This document shows, in pieces, positions 8,860 through 16,849 of a stretch of DNA of 37,336 bases (within the stretch, counting starts at the first letter, position 1; each line of letters begins with the position of its first letter). The notes beneath the pieces are model-generated. The model was not told where the DNA came from. It made no database searches and was given only the letters and a program-made list of their open reading frames with translations. Source of the stretch: Pseudomonas graminis. Lineage in GTDB: Bacteria; Pseudomonadota; Gammaproteobacteria; Pseudomonadales; Pseudomonadaceae. The stretch is from positions 1 to 37,336 of the forward strand of contig NZ_FOHW01000047.1 of assembly GCF_900111735.1 (NCBI RefSeq), given 5' to 3'. Position numbers and translations under genes: made by a program.

Positions 8860-9444
8860 TTATTTCCCGCCGGTCACACCCTTCACCACCTCGGCGTGGG
8901 CCTTGGCGTCTTTCGCCAGGGAGATCACGTTGACCATCGCCGTGCGTTTACCGTAGGCAGCAGTAATCGTCGTGCTCAATACCCGGCCGCCGTCCACGCT
9001 GCCTGAGATATCCAGCTGACGCATGCCTAGGCCTTTTCGTACGATCTTTTTCTCGCCCAGCTTCTTGAAGTCCTTGTAGCTCGACTGCTGCTGTTGCAGC
9101 GTGTCAGCGATGATGCCGTCGAGGGTTTGCTTGTCGTTGGCGCCGACCTTCTGGTCATTGGGCAGCGGCGCTTCGGTGATGATCACCACGCGCTTGGCCG
9201 GCTTGTTCATGTAGAGCGAGCCGGTGACGCCGGCAGCCCTGGCCTTGGCGTCGATCTCTTCCATCGGGCCTTTGACGTAGTCCTTCGGCAGGGTGAAAGC
9301 GAACTTGCCGCCGAGCATCGCGACTTTTTGCCCAGAAGGTTTCGGCGCGGGTTTGGCCTTGGTCGCGGCCTGCGCGCCGACCATGCCCAGGCATGAAGCC
9401 AACGCGGTACAGACCAGCAGGGTTCTTAAACTGAACAAGCGCAT
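8860..9444 (-). CDS. DcrB-like exported protein
   Basis: This 194-residue protein resembles E. coli DcrB. It has a signal peptide (ending near GAQAATKA), then the conserved pattern of an LGGKFAFTLPKDY strand, a central KRVVIITEAPLP strand, and LGMRQLDISGSVDGGRVLST near the C-terminus. I choose ATG 9444, which has AGGAG 8 nt upstream; the GTG at 9453 overlaps that ribosome site. DcrB is a periplasmic or membrane-associated protein involved in lipoprotein maturation and phage C1 entry. Unlike E. coli DcrB, I see no lipobox here. The functional assignment is by resemblance only. Confidence 0.65.
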   Translation of the reverse strand: MRLFSLRTLLVCTALASCLGMVGAQAATKAKPAPKPSGQKVAMLGGKFAFTLPKDYVKGPMEEIDAKARAAGVTGSLYMNKPAKRVVIITEAPLPNDQKVGANDKQTLDGIIADTLQQQQSSYKDFKKLGEKKIVRKGLGMRQLDISGSVDGGRVLSTTITAAYGKRTAMVNVISLAKDAKAHAEVVKGVTGGK

Positions 9445-9581
9445 TCCGACCACTCCTGGGGATGATTCCTACATAGGTCCGGCATTTTGCCTGAGGGTGA
9501 TAGCAGGTTGAAAGTCGTGAGCGCGAGGGTGTCAGCGGGACTCGCTCATGCCAGTCCTACGGGATGATCGCGGTGTATCTG

Positions 9582-10633
9582 TAGGACTGGCTTCAGCCGG
9601 GAAGGGGCCGATATGTACTACGCAAGATTTGCAGCGAGACGCCTGACGCCTTCCCGGCTAAAGCCGGTCCCACAGGGTATGCGGCGTGAGCCAATTCCCT
9701 GGGTGTACGCGGTCTTTAGTGGGACCGGCTTCAGCCGGGAAGGCGCCAGTGTGTACGCCACGGGACCTGATCATCTGCCGCTGGCCAGTGTAGGAGCGCG
9801 CTTGCCCGCGAAGAGGCCGGTACATCCGACGCAGACGGGCAGTCCATGCCGACGCTTTCGCGGGCAAGCGCGCTCCTACACTTGAGGGCAGCGTTTAAAC
9901 GCGAGATTTGCACTGTGTCACGCGACGCTTTCCCGGCTAAAGCCGGTCCCACAGGGTATGCGGCGTGAGCCAATTCCCTGGGTGTCCGCGGTGTTTAGTG
10001 GGACCGGCTTCAGCCGGGAAGGGGTCAGTGGGTACGCCACGGGACCTGATCATCTGCCGCTGGCCATTGTAGGAGCGCGCTTGCCCGCGAAGAGGCCGGT
10101 ACATCCGACGCAGACGGGCAGTCCATGCCGACGCTTTCGCGGGCAAGCGCGCTCCTACGCTTGAGGGCGGCGTTTAAACCCGAGATTTGCACTGTGTCAC
10201 GCGACGCCTTCCCGGCTAAAGCCGGTCCCACAGGGTATGCGGCGTGAGCCAATTCCTTGGGTGTACGCAGTGTTTAGTGGGACCGGCTTCAGCCGGGAAG
10301 AGGCAAGTGGGTACGCCACGAGACCTGATCATCTGCCGCTGGCCATTGTAGGAGCGCGCTTGCCCGCGAAGAGGCCGGTACATCCGACGCAGACGGGCAG
10401 TCCATGCCGACGCTTTCGCGGGCAAGCGCGCTCCTACACTTGAGGGCGGCGTTTAGACGCGAGATTTGCACTGTGTCACGCGACGCTTTCCCGGCTAAAG
10501 CCGGTCCCACAAGGTATACGGCGTGACGCCTGACGCTTTCCCGGCTAAAGCCGGTCCCACAGGGTATGCGGCATGAGCCAATTCCTTGGGTGTACGCAAT
10601 GCCTTAGTGGGACCGGCTTCAGCCGGGAAAGCG
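9582..10633. repeat. REP-rich array with three 279-bp tandem units
   Basis: Near-identical units begin at 9651, 9930 and 10209, and a partial copy begins at 10488, so the period is exactly 279 bp. Each unit contains two different inverted REP pairs: a CCCGGCTAAAGCCGGTCCCAC / GTGGGACCGGCTTCAGCCGGG-type pair and a GTAGGAGCGCGCTTGCCCGC-type pair. A single REP lies at 9582 and a doublet closes the array (10539-10633). ORFs in this stretch are repeat artefacts. The array lies just upstream of the malic enzyme promoter. Confidence 0.9.
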
Positions 10634-10665
10634 TCCGTCCTGGCACCGCAGATTCCATCGGCGCA

Positions 10666-10693
10666 TTGGTTTTCCAGGCCAAAGGTGTACATT
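10666..10693 (+). promoter_or_regulatory. Putative malic enzyme promoter
   Basis: TTGGTT (10666-10671), a 16-nt spacer and TACATT (10688-10693) form a plausible sigma-70 promoter. The palindromic operator begins at the -10, as expected for repression. Confidence 0.45.
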
Positions 10694-10707
10694 TCAATTC
10701 AAAATAC
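10688..10707. promoter_or_regulatory. Putative GntR/FCD operator upstream of malic enzyme
   Basis: This site matches 15 of 20 positions of the palindrome GTATTTTGAATTCAAAATAC, with the right half (AATTCAAAATAC) perfect. The same motif occurs at 15953 and 16079 around the gntR gene. Confidence 0.6.
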
Positions 10708-10727
10708 AATAAGCACAGGAGACAGAC

Positions 10728-12404
10728 ATGACCCATGCCACTGATCGCACCTTGCAAGTCCCTTTCGCCGGGCCCACGTTGTTGGGCACGCCACTTCTGA
10801 ACAAAGGCACGGCGTTCAGCCTCGACGAACGCGAAGCCCTTGCCTTGCAAGGCCTGCTCCCGGAACGTGTCGAAACCATCGAACAACAGGCGAGCCGCGC
10901 CTATCACCAGTACCAGGCCTGCGCGACCGATCTGGATAAACACATCCTCCTGCGCTCGATCCAGGACTCCAACGAAACACTCTTCTACCGCGTCGTCGAC
11001 GACCACCTCGACGAGATGCTGCCGATCATCTACACCCCCACCGTCGGCAAGGTCTGCCAGGAATTTTCCCGCATTTACCGCAGCCATCGCGGCCTGTTCA
11101 TCAGCATCGCCGACAAAGACCGCATCGACGAAATCCTCAACAACGTCACCAAAGACAACGTCAAAGTCATCGTCGTCAGCGACTGCGAGCGCATCCTCGG
11201 CTTGGGCGATCAGGGCGTTGGCGGCATGGGCATCCCCATCGGCAAGTTGTCGCTGTACACGGCATGCGGTGGCATCAGCCCGGCCTACACGCTGCCGGTG
11301 GTGCTCGACGTCGGCACCAACAATCCCGCGCTGTTGGCGGACCCGCTGTATTTCGGCCGCAGCCAGGAGCGTGTGCGCGGCGCCGAATATGATGCGTTCG
11401 TGCAGGCATTCGTCGAAGGCGTCCAGCGCCGCTGGCCGGAAGCCATTCTGCAGTTCGAAGACTTCGCGCTGACCAATGCCATGCCGTTGCTGGCGCGCTT
11501 TCGCGATCAGCTCTGCTGCTTCAACGATGACATTCAGGGCACGGCCGCTGTCACCGTCGGCACCTTGCTGGCCGCCTGCAAGATGAAGGGCCAGCGCTTG
11601 TCCGATCAGACCGTCGCGTTCGTAGGCGCCGGGTCAGCGGGTTGTGGGATCGCCGAGCAGATCATCGCCGCCATGCAGCTCGAAGGCTTGTCCGAAGCCC
11701 AGGCGCGCAGCCAGGTGTTTCTGCTCAACAGCAAAGGGCTGCTGACCGACCGCCAGCCGGGCCTCTATGATTTCCAACAGCGCCTGGCCCACTCCAGCGA
11801 TTCCCTCAACGACTGGGCGTTCAGCGCCCACTGGCCGTCGCTGCATGAGGTGGTCAGCAACGCCAAACCCACCGTGCTGATCGGCGTGTCGGGCAAGGCC
11901 GGACTGTTCACCCAGCAGATCGTCGAGACCATGCACAGCCATTGCCCGCAGCCGATCATCATGCCGCTGTCCAACCCGACCTCGCAGATCGAAGCGCACC
12001 CCAAGGACATCCTGCAATGGACCGACGGGCAGGCGCTGGTGGCCACGGGCAGTCCGTTTCTGCCGATTGAGGTGCTGGGCAAAACCTTTCCCATCGCCCA
12101 GTGCAATAACTCCTACATCTTCCCCGGCATCGGCCTCGGCGCCATCGCGAGCAAGGCGACCCGCGTCACCGACGGCATGCTTATGGCGTCGGCCCAGGCG
12201 CTGGCTGAGTGCGCAGCGGCAGGGCAGATGTTGCCGCCGCTTCGGGATGTTCAGGCCGTCAGCAAACGCATCGCCTTTGCCGTCGGCATGGCGGCCCAGC
12301 GCGACAGTGTGGCGCCGCCGCAATCGGAAGAAGAATTGTCAGCAGCGATCGAAAAAGACTTCTGGCAGCCTGTCTACCGGTCGTATGTTCGCCGCCCTGA
12401 CTAA
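10728..12404 (+). CDS. maeA: NAD-dependent malic enzyme
   Basis: This cytosolic enzyme oxidatively decarboxylates malate to pyruvate with NAD+. At 558 residues it has the length of the MaeA/SfcA (EC 1.1.1.38) class. It shows the family landmarks YTPTVGKVCQEFS (tyrosine of the active site), DCERILGLGDQGVGGMGI, the metal-binding ED/DD region (FEDFALTNAM; CFNDDIQGTAAVT), a Rossmann fingerprint GAGSAGCGIAEQ and MPLSNPTSQIEA. The ribosome site CAGGAGA precedes ATG 10728. A canonical terminator follows. The upstream operator suggests control by the GntR regulator 5 kb away, tying malate-to-pyruvate flux to the adjacent catabolic genes. Confidence 0.95.
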   Translation: MTHATDRTLQVPFAGPTLLGTPLLNKGTAFSLDEREALALQGLLPERVETIEQQASRAYHQYQACATDLDKHILLRSIQDSNETLFYRVVDDHLDEMLPIIYTPTVGKVCQEFSRIYRSHRGLFISIADKDRIDEILNNVTKDNVKVIVVSDCERILGLGDQGVGGMGIPIGKLSLYTACGGISPAYTLPVVLDVGTNNPALLADPLYFGRSQERVRGAEYDAFVQAFVEGVQRRWPEAILQFEDFALTNAMPLLARFRDQLCCFNDDIQGTAAVTVGTLLAACKMKGQRLSDQTVAFVGAGSAGCGIAEQIIAAMQLEGLSEAQARSQVFLLNSKGLLTDRQPGLYDFQQRLAHSSDSLNDWAFSAHWPSLHEVVSNAKPTVLIGVSGKAGLFTQQIVETMHSHCPQPIIMPLSNPTSQIEAHPKDILQWTDGQALVATGSPFLPIEVLGKTFPIAQCNNSYIFPGIGLGAIASKATRVTDGMLMASAQALAECAAAGQMLPPLRDVQAVSKRIAFAVGMAAQRDSVAPPQSEEELSAAIEKDFWQPVYRSYVRRPD

Positions 12405-12423
12405 AAGCTTTACAGCAAAAAAC

Positions 12424-12449
12424 AACCCGCCAGCTCGGCGGGTTTTTTT
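12424..12449 (+). terminator. Rho-independent terminator of malic enzyme gene
   Basis: AACCCGCC, a 5-nt loop and GGCGGGTT are followed by a run of seven T, 20 nt after the stop codon. Confidence 0.92.
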
Positions 12450-12468
12450 ATGGCAGCGAGTTAAGACC

Positions 12469-13233
12469 TCAAGCCAGTGTCAGTGAAACCGGTGGCAGCC
12501 CATTGATCTGCCCCATCACCTCAGCCATGCCCTGGGCGAGGTGCATGCCGGTATAAGAACCCGTGGTAATCACGAAGTCCTTGGACAACGGCAGTCCGTT
12601 GAGGGTGTGATGGTTGACCAGCCACGGCAACAGCCGGCGCGGGTCGCCTGCCGGATTCGCGACGTTGGACGGCACGATGCTCTCGCCATTCACCGTGAAG
12701 GTCAGCGTCGGTTCCACGAAGGGAAAGGACGCATCGTAGGGTACGAAATCACCCACCACCAAGGCGCCGTGGTTAAGCAAGTCGGCCAATTGCGTCAGCG
12801 GCTCGATCTTCGGCCACGCCGCAAACCGGCTGGAAACCACTTCGATGGACGCCGCCATTTCGCCGATGCCCGCCATGACTTCCTCGTCGCTGTACGCCTC
12901 ATCCCGAGGGCTGAAGTCGCGATTGAAGCGAAAAGCGATTTCCAGCTCCAGACCCACCGGCGGATAAACGCTTCGGTCCAGCGTGCCGGTCGACGGGAAC
13001 AGGCAGTCGCGAGGCAGCGGCGAGCCCTGAATCGGCCCGTCCAAGGACTTGGAACCAATCTTCCAGCCCCCTGCTTCAACGCCACGCAGGCGCAGGATTT
13101 TCTGCTGCGTGAGGTAGGCCGCGTCGCGGTCGGTCGGGTTCAGGTCGACATCCAGCTCGCCCAACAAATCATGCTTGTTCTGAGCATCGACGATTAATTG
13201 CGCCAGGCGCGAAGGTTGGGTGTCAGTGTCCAA
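12469..13233 (-). CDS. 2-oxo-acid hydratase of the MhpD/HpaH (FAH-related) family
   Basis: This 254-residue protein has the 2-keto-4-pentenoate hydratase / 2-oxohept-3-ene-1,7-dioate hydratase pattern: GWKIGSKS, the metal-binding LELEIAFRF, then IEVVSSRF and LNHGALVVG, and VITTGSYTGMH. Family members hydrate 2-oxo-4-enoates or act as related decarboxylases using Mg2+. The start is TTG 13233, with GGAG 7 nt upstream; the nearby ATG is out of frame and closes after seven codons. It is the last gene of a leftward operon (aminotransferase, transporter, hydratase), 79 nt after the transporter. The true substrate is unknown, and aromatic meta-cleavage genes are absent. Confidence 0.8.
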   Translation of the reverse strand: MDTDTQPSRLAQLIVDAQNKHDLLGELDVDLNPTDRDAAYLTQQKILRLRGVEAGGWKIGSKSLDGPIQGSPLPRDCLFPSTGTLDRSVYPPVGLELEIAFRFNRDFSPRDEAYSDEEVMAGIGEMAASIEVVSSRFAAWPKIEPLTQLADLLNHGALVVGDFVPYDASFPFVEPTLTFTVNGESIVPSNVANPAGDPRRLLPWLVNHHTLNGLPLSKDFVITTGSYTGMHLAQGMAEVMGQINGLPPVSLTLA

Positions 13234-13312
13234 AAGGGTGCTCCATTGAGTGGGCTCGATTGCAACTTACAGGACGGAAGCGCCACCCGAAGGCGGCTCA
13301 CGTTGTCGCGCG

Positions 13313-14611
13313 TTACTTACTGACCACTGGAGCAGGTTCCGCACCCGGTGTCAGCGGCGCTGCCGGCGTCCCGTAGTCGAACTTGTTCTGCGGCTTCATG
13401 CGGAACGACAGCACGACGCCAATCGCCAGCAGAATAATGCTGACCAGAAACGGCAGCTGCCAGTTGCCAAACTTGTCGATCAACAGACCGGCGGCCACCG
13501 GGCTGACGATGGCGGCCATGGCCGATCCGGTGTTCATCATGCCGCTCGCAGTGCCGCAATGGTCCGGCGCGATGTCCATCGGAATCGCCCACATCGGGCC
13601 GATGGTCATCTCGGAGAAGAAAAACCCGATCGCCAGGCAGGCCAGGGAAATGTGCATGTCCTTGGTGAACATCAACGGCACCAGCGACAGCAGCGTCAGG
13701 CCCAGACACACGGCAACCATCAGGCTGCGGGCCTTGTTCAAGTCCTTGGTGCGCGCATAAATACGGTCGCTGACGATGCCGCCCAGGGTGTCGCCGACCA
13801 CGCCGCCGAAGAACACCGTCGACGCGAAAATCGCTGTGCCCTTCAAGTCCAGGCCCATGTTCATGAAGTACATCGGCACCCAACTGAGCAGCAGCCAAAG
13901 CGTCCAGCCGTAGCAGAAATAAACGATCGTGACCGGCGCCATGCGCTTGAACAGGCGACCCCACGGCAGCACGACGGTGGATTTCACTTTCGGCGGCGGC
14001 AGGGTGTCCAGTTCCTGTTTCGAGATGCGCGGGTGATCTTTCGGGTGCTCGGTAAATAAAAACATCCACAGAATGACCCACACAAAGCTGGTGGCCGCGC
14101 AGACATAAAACGATTCTCGCCAGCCGTAGGTGGCCATCACCGCGATCATCGCTGCCGGCGCCAATGCGTTGCCGAGGCGGGCGAAGGCGTGGGTGATGCC
14201 CTGGGCGAAGCCGCGTTTTTCCTTGGGGATCCAGCGGGACATTGCCGCTGTTGCTGCGGGGAAGGTGGCGCCTTCACCGAGGCCGAGAAGGATCCGCGCG
14301 ACGATCAGCGAGACAAAGCCGCCCGCCAGACCGGTCAGCACCGTGGCGCTGGCCCAGATCAGCCCGCACACCACCAGCGTTCGCTTGGCGCCGAAGCGGT
14401 CGCTGACCCAGCCTCCGATGATTTGAAAGATCAGGTAGGGGTACGCGAAGGCCGAGAAGACGATGCCGATCTCGGTTTTGCTCAGATTGAATTCTTTACC
14501 GAAACCGACGGCGGCGGTGCTGACATTGACGCGATCCAGGTACGTAATGAAATACATGGCGCACAGCATGAACAGCACCACCGTGGTGGGGCGCAGACGT
14601 AAAAACTTCAT
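13313..14611 (-). CDS. MFS transporter, anion:cation symporter (ACS) family
   Basis: This 432-residue inner-membrane transporter has 12 predicted segments. It carries the ACS-family signature MYFITYLDRVNVSTA in TM1, GGWVSDRFGAKRTL in the 2-3 loop and LGLGEGATFPAATAAMSRWIP in TM4. Relatives carry glucarate, galactonate, phthalate, tartrate or related organic anions. GGAGA is well spaced before ATG 14611. It lies between the aminotransferase and hydratase genes on the same strand, so it most likely imports the compound that the cluster degrades. Confidence 0.9.
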   Translation of the reverse strand: MKFLRLRPTTVVLFMLCAMYFITYLDRVNVSTAAVGFGKEFNLSKTEIGIVFSAFAYPYLIFQIIGGWVSDRFGAKRTLVVCGLIWASATVLTGLAGGFVSLIVARILLGLGEGATFPAATAAMSRWIPKEKRGFAQGITHAFARLGNALAPAAMIAVMATYGWRESFYVCAATSFVWVILWMFLFTEHPKDHPRISKQELDTLPPPKVKSTVVLPWGRLFKRMAPVTIVYFCYGWTLWLLLSWVPMYFMNMGLDLKGTAIFASTVFFGGVVGDTLGGIVSDRIYARTKDLNKARSLMVAVCLGLTLLSLVPLMFTKDMHISLACLAIGFFFSEMTIGPMWAIPMDIAPDHCGTASGMMNTGSAMAAIVSPVAAGLLIDKFGNWQLPFLVSIILLAIGVVLSFRMKPQNKFDYGTPAAPLTPGAEPAPVVSK

Positions 14612-14712
14612 GTGCTATCTCCAGTTTCTTATTGTGTTCGCTGACAACGCGATGATTCGGGATAGTGAGATGTGTCAAAAACGCCGCGGGGGTGCCGCAG
14701 CGGGGTGTTGCG

Positions 14713-15924
14713 TCAGTCGCGTCGCAGCGGCACCGATTGCCCTCCCAGGTAATCCATCGCGGCCAGAACGCCGCTGGACTGCAGTTTTACGCCAGCCATC
14801 TGCAGGCCCATTTCGCAGCCGGTCAGGGTGGCCATCAGCATCAGGTCGTTGCAGTCGCCCAGGTGACCGATTCGGAACATGCGGCCTTTCATCTTGCCCA
14901 GGCCGGTGCCCAGGGACATGTCGAAGCGCTCGTAAATGGTCTTGCGCACCTGGTCGGCATCAATGCCTTCAGGTGTCATCACGCCGGTGAGCACGGGGCT
15001 GTAAACGCTCGGATCGGCGCACTGAATCTCCAGGCCCCAGGCGGTCACGGCGGTGCGGCAGGCCTTCGCCAGACGGTTGTGACGGATGAACACGTTGTCC
15101 AGGCCTTCGCCGAGGATCATGTCCAGCGCTTCGGACAAGCCGTACAGCAAGTTGGTGTTCGGCGTGTACGGCCAGTAACCGGTCTTGTTCATCTCGATGA
15201 TGTCGTCCCACGCCCAGAAACTGCGGGGCAAACCGGCGCTTTTGCTGGCCTCGATGGCTTTCGGCGACAGGGCGTTGAAGCTGATGCCCGGCGGCAACAT
15301 CAGCCCCTTCTGCGAGCCGGAAACGGTCACGTCCACGCCCCATTCGTCATGACGATAGTCGGCGGAGGCCAGGCCGGAGATGGTGTCGACCAGCAGCAGG
15401 GCAGGGTGGCCCGCCGCATCAATGGCCTTGCGCACGGACGCAATGTTTGAGGTCACGCCGGTGCTGGTCTCGTTGTGCACGACGCAGACGGCCTTGATGC
15501 GATGCCCGCCGTCAGCGCGCAGGTGGTCTTCGATCATTTGCGCATCAATCCCGCCGCGCCAGCCTTCAATGCCGGGCCGACCGATGAACTGCGGCTTGAG
15601 CCCGAGGCTCAGCGCCATCTTCTGCCACAACGTTGCGAAATGGCCGGTCTCGAACATCAACACTTCGTCGCCCGAACTCAGCGTATTGCACAGCGCCGCC
15701 TCCCAGGCACCGGTGCCCGACGCCGGATAAATCACCACCGGATGCACGGTCTTGAAGATCTGCTTGATGCCTTCCAGCACCTTGAGCCCCAGCTCGCCGA
15801 ACTCCGGACCGCGGTGGTCAATGGTGGGGTAACTCATCGCACGAAGGATGCGATCCGGCACAGGGCTAGGCCCCGGGATCTGAAGGAAGTGGCGACCGGC
15901 AGGGTGGAAATCGAGCTTCAGCAT
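14713..15924 (-). CDS. Class V aminotransferase, serine/alanine-glyoxylate type
   Basis: This PLP enzyme of 403 residues resembles serine-glyoxylate and alanine-glyoxylate aminotransferases. It has the N-terminal IPGPSPVPDRIL motif, YPASGTGAWEAAL for phosphate binding, the PLP-binding Asp180 (LLVDTISGLAS) and the Schiff-base lysine K206 in SGSQKGLMLPPG. It would transfer an amino group to glyoxylate, giving glycine. AAGGAGA precedes ATG 15924. It is the first gene of the leftward three-gene operon and diverges from gntR. Its promoter carries a TTGACA -35 and is overlapped by the putative GntR operator. The natural amino donor is not determined; aspartate-glyoxylate use is also possible in this family. 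Confidence 0.88.
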   Translation of the reverse strand: MLKLDFHPAGRHFLQIPGPSPVPDRILRAMSYPTIDHRGPEFGELGLKVLEGIKQIFKTVHPVVIYPASGTGAWEAALCNTLSSGDEVLMFETGHFATLWQKMALSLGLKPQFIGRPGIEGWRGGIDAQMIEDHLRADGGHRIKAVCVVHNETSTGVTSNIASVRKAIDAAGHPALLLVDTISGLASADYRHDEWGVDVTVSGSQKGLMLPPGISFNALSPKAIEASKSAGLPRSFWAWDDIIEMNKTGYWPYTPNTNLLYGLSEALDMILGEGLDNVFIRHNRLAKACRTAVTAWGLEIQCADPSVYSPVLTGVMTPEGIDADQVRKTIYERFDMSLGTGLGKMKGRMFRIGHLGDCNDLMLMATLTGCEMGLQMAGVKLQSSGVLAAMDYLGGQSVPLRRD

Positions 15925-15952
15925 CGGTGTCTCCTTGTTTTTTTATAATTTT

Positions 15953-15972
15953 GTATTTTGAATTCAAAATTA
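15953..15972. promoter_or_regulatory. Putative GntR/FCD operator of the aminotransferase operon
   Basis: This site matches 18 of 20 positions of GTATTTTGAATTCAAAATAC, and its core 15955-15970 is a perfect 16-bp palindrome. It overlaps the -10 and transcription start of the leftward promoter, the classic repressor position. Confidence 0.75.
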
Positions 15973-15999
15973 ACCTAGCACAGGGCGATGCTGTGTCAA
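15972..15999 (-). promoter_or_regulatory. Promoter of the aminotransferase-transporter-hydratase operon
   Basis: On the minus strand a consensus TTGACA (15994-15999), a 16-nt spacer and TAGGTT (15972-15977) lead directly into the operator palindrome. Confidence 0.65.
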
Positions 16000-16078
16000 A
16001 CGGCCCAATTACGCTAATCTTCCCAACAAACTGGAGCATTTTCGAATAAGGGCTCGGCGCTAGAGCGGGTCCAGGAAG

Positions 16079-16098
16079 GATTTTTGAATGCAAAATAC
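16079..16098. promoter_or_regulatory. Putative autoregulatory operator over the gntR start codon
   Basis: This site matches 17 of 20 positions of the same palindrome. It lies between the AGGAAGGA ribosome site and the first codons, spanning ATG 16088. Regulator binding here would block its own transcript. Confidence 0.6.
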
Positions 16099-16813
16099 TG
16101 AAGAAATGAGCGTACAGCCCGACGCCCGGCCAATGCCCAAGGTCGAACGCCAGCGCCTGCACGACATCGTCATCGATCACCTGCGCGGCTTTATCACCGA
16201 AGGCGTGCTCGCACCCGGCACCAAGCTCAACGAACGCGAGCTGTGCGAAACCCTCGGCATCTCCCGCACGCCGTTGCGCGAAGCGTTAAAGGTGCTGGCC
16301 GTAGAAGGGCTGATCGAAATCAATCCGAACCGTGGCGCCAGCGTCGCCCGCATGTCGGAGCTGGAGATCCGCGAAACCTTCGAACTGATGAGCGGCATCG
16401 AAGCCTTCGCCGGGGAGCTGGCCTGTGAGCGCATCACCGCCCAGGAAATCGACGACATCAAAGCGCTGCACTACGCCATGGTGGTCAGCAAAAACCAGAA
16501 CGACCTGCCGGGTTACTACCAGCGCAACCGCGCGATCCACGACCTGATCAACCTGGCGGCGCGCAACTCGGCGCTGCGTCAGGTCTACCTGTCGCTGAAC
16601 CGGCGCATCCACGCATTACGCTTTCTCTCCAATCATCAAGCACCGAAATGGGACCGCGCCCTGCACGACCACGAAGAAATGATCGAGGCCCTGCAAGCCC
16701 GGGACGGCAAGCGCCTGAGCAGCATCTTGCGCCACCACCTGCTGGAGAAACGCGACGCGCTGATGCTGCTGGTCAGGGACGAGTCCGAGCACCCGGACTC
16801 CATTCGCCGTTGA
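16088..16813 (+). CDS. GntR-family regulator, FCD (FadR) subfamily
   Basis: This 241-residue DNA-binding regulator has an N-terminal winged helix (about residues 20-85; landmarks LAPGTKLNERELCETLGISR, TPLREALKVLAVEGLIEINP). An all-helical FCD effector domain follows (about 95-225), with the metal/ligand-type His and Asp positions RAIHDLI and HDHEEMIEAL. FCD regulators normally sense small organic acids. ATG 16088 is used because AGGAAGGA is properly spaced. It forms a two-gene unit with the SHMT-like gene (36-nt gap), diverges from the aminotransferase operon and probably represses both, plus maeA. Confidence 0.9.
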   Translation: MQNTEEMSVQPDARPMPKVERQRLHDIVIDHLRGFITEGVLAPGTKLNERELCETLGISRTPLREALKVLAVEGLIEINPNRGASVARMSELEIRETFELMSGIEAFAGELACERITAQEIDDIKALHYAMVVSKNQNDLPGYYQRNRAIHDLINLAARNSALRQVYLSLNRRIHALRFLSNHQAPKWDRALHDHEEMIEALQARDGKRLSSILRHHLLEKRDALMLLVRDESEHPDSIRR

Positions 16814-16849
16814 CTGATTGTTGATTAGCCATTAAGGGAGCTGCCGACC

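Noticed and set aside
9613..10692. Several repeated small open frames, and a regular repeat pattern that might suggest a CRISPR array.
   Set aside because: The repeat unit is 279 bp and made of REP palindromes. There are no short identical repeats with unique 30-40-nt spacers and no cas genes.
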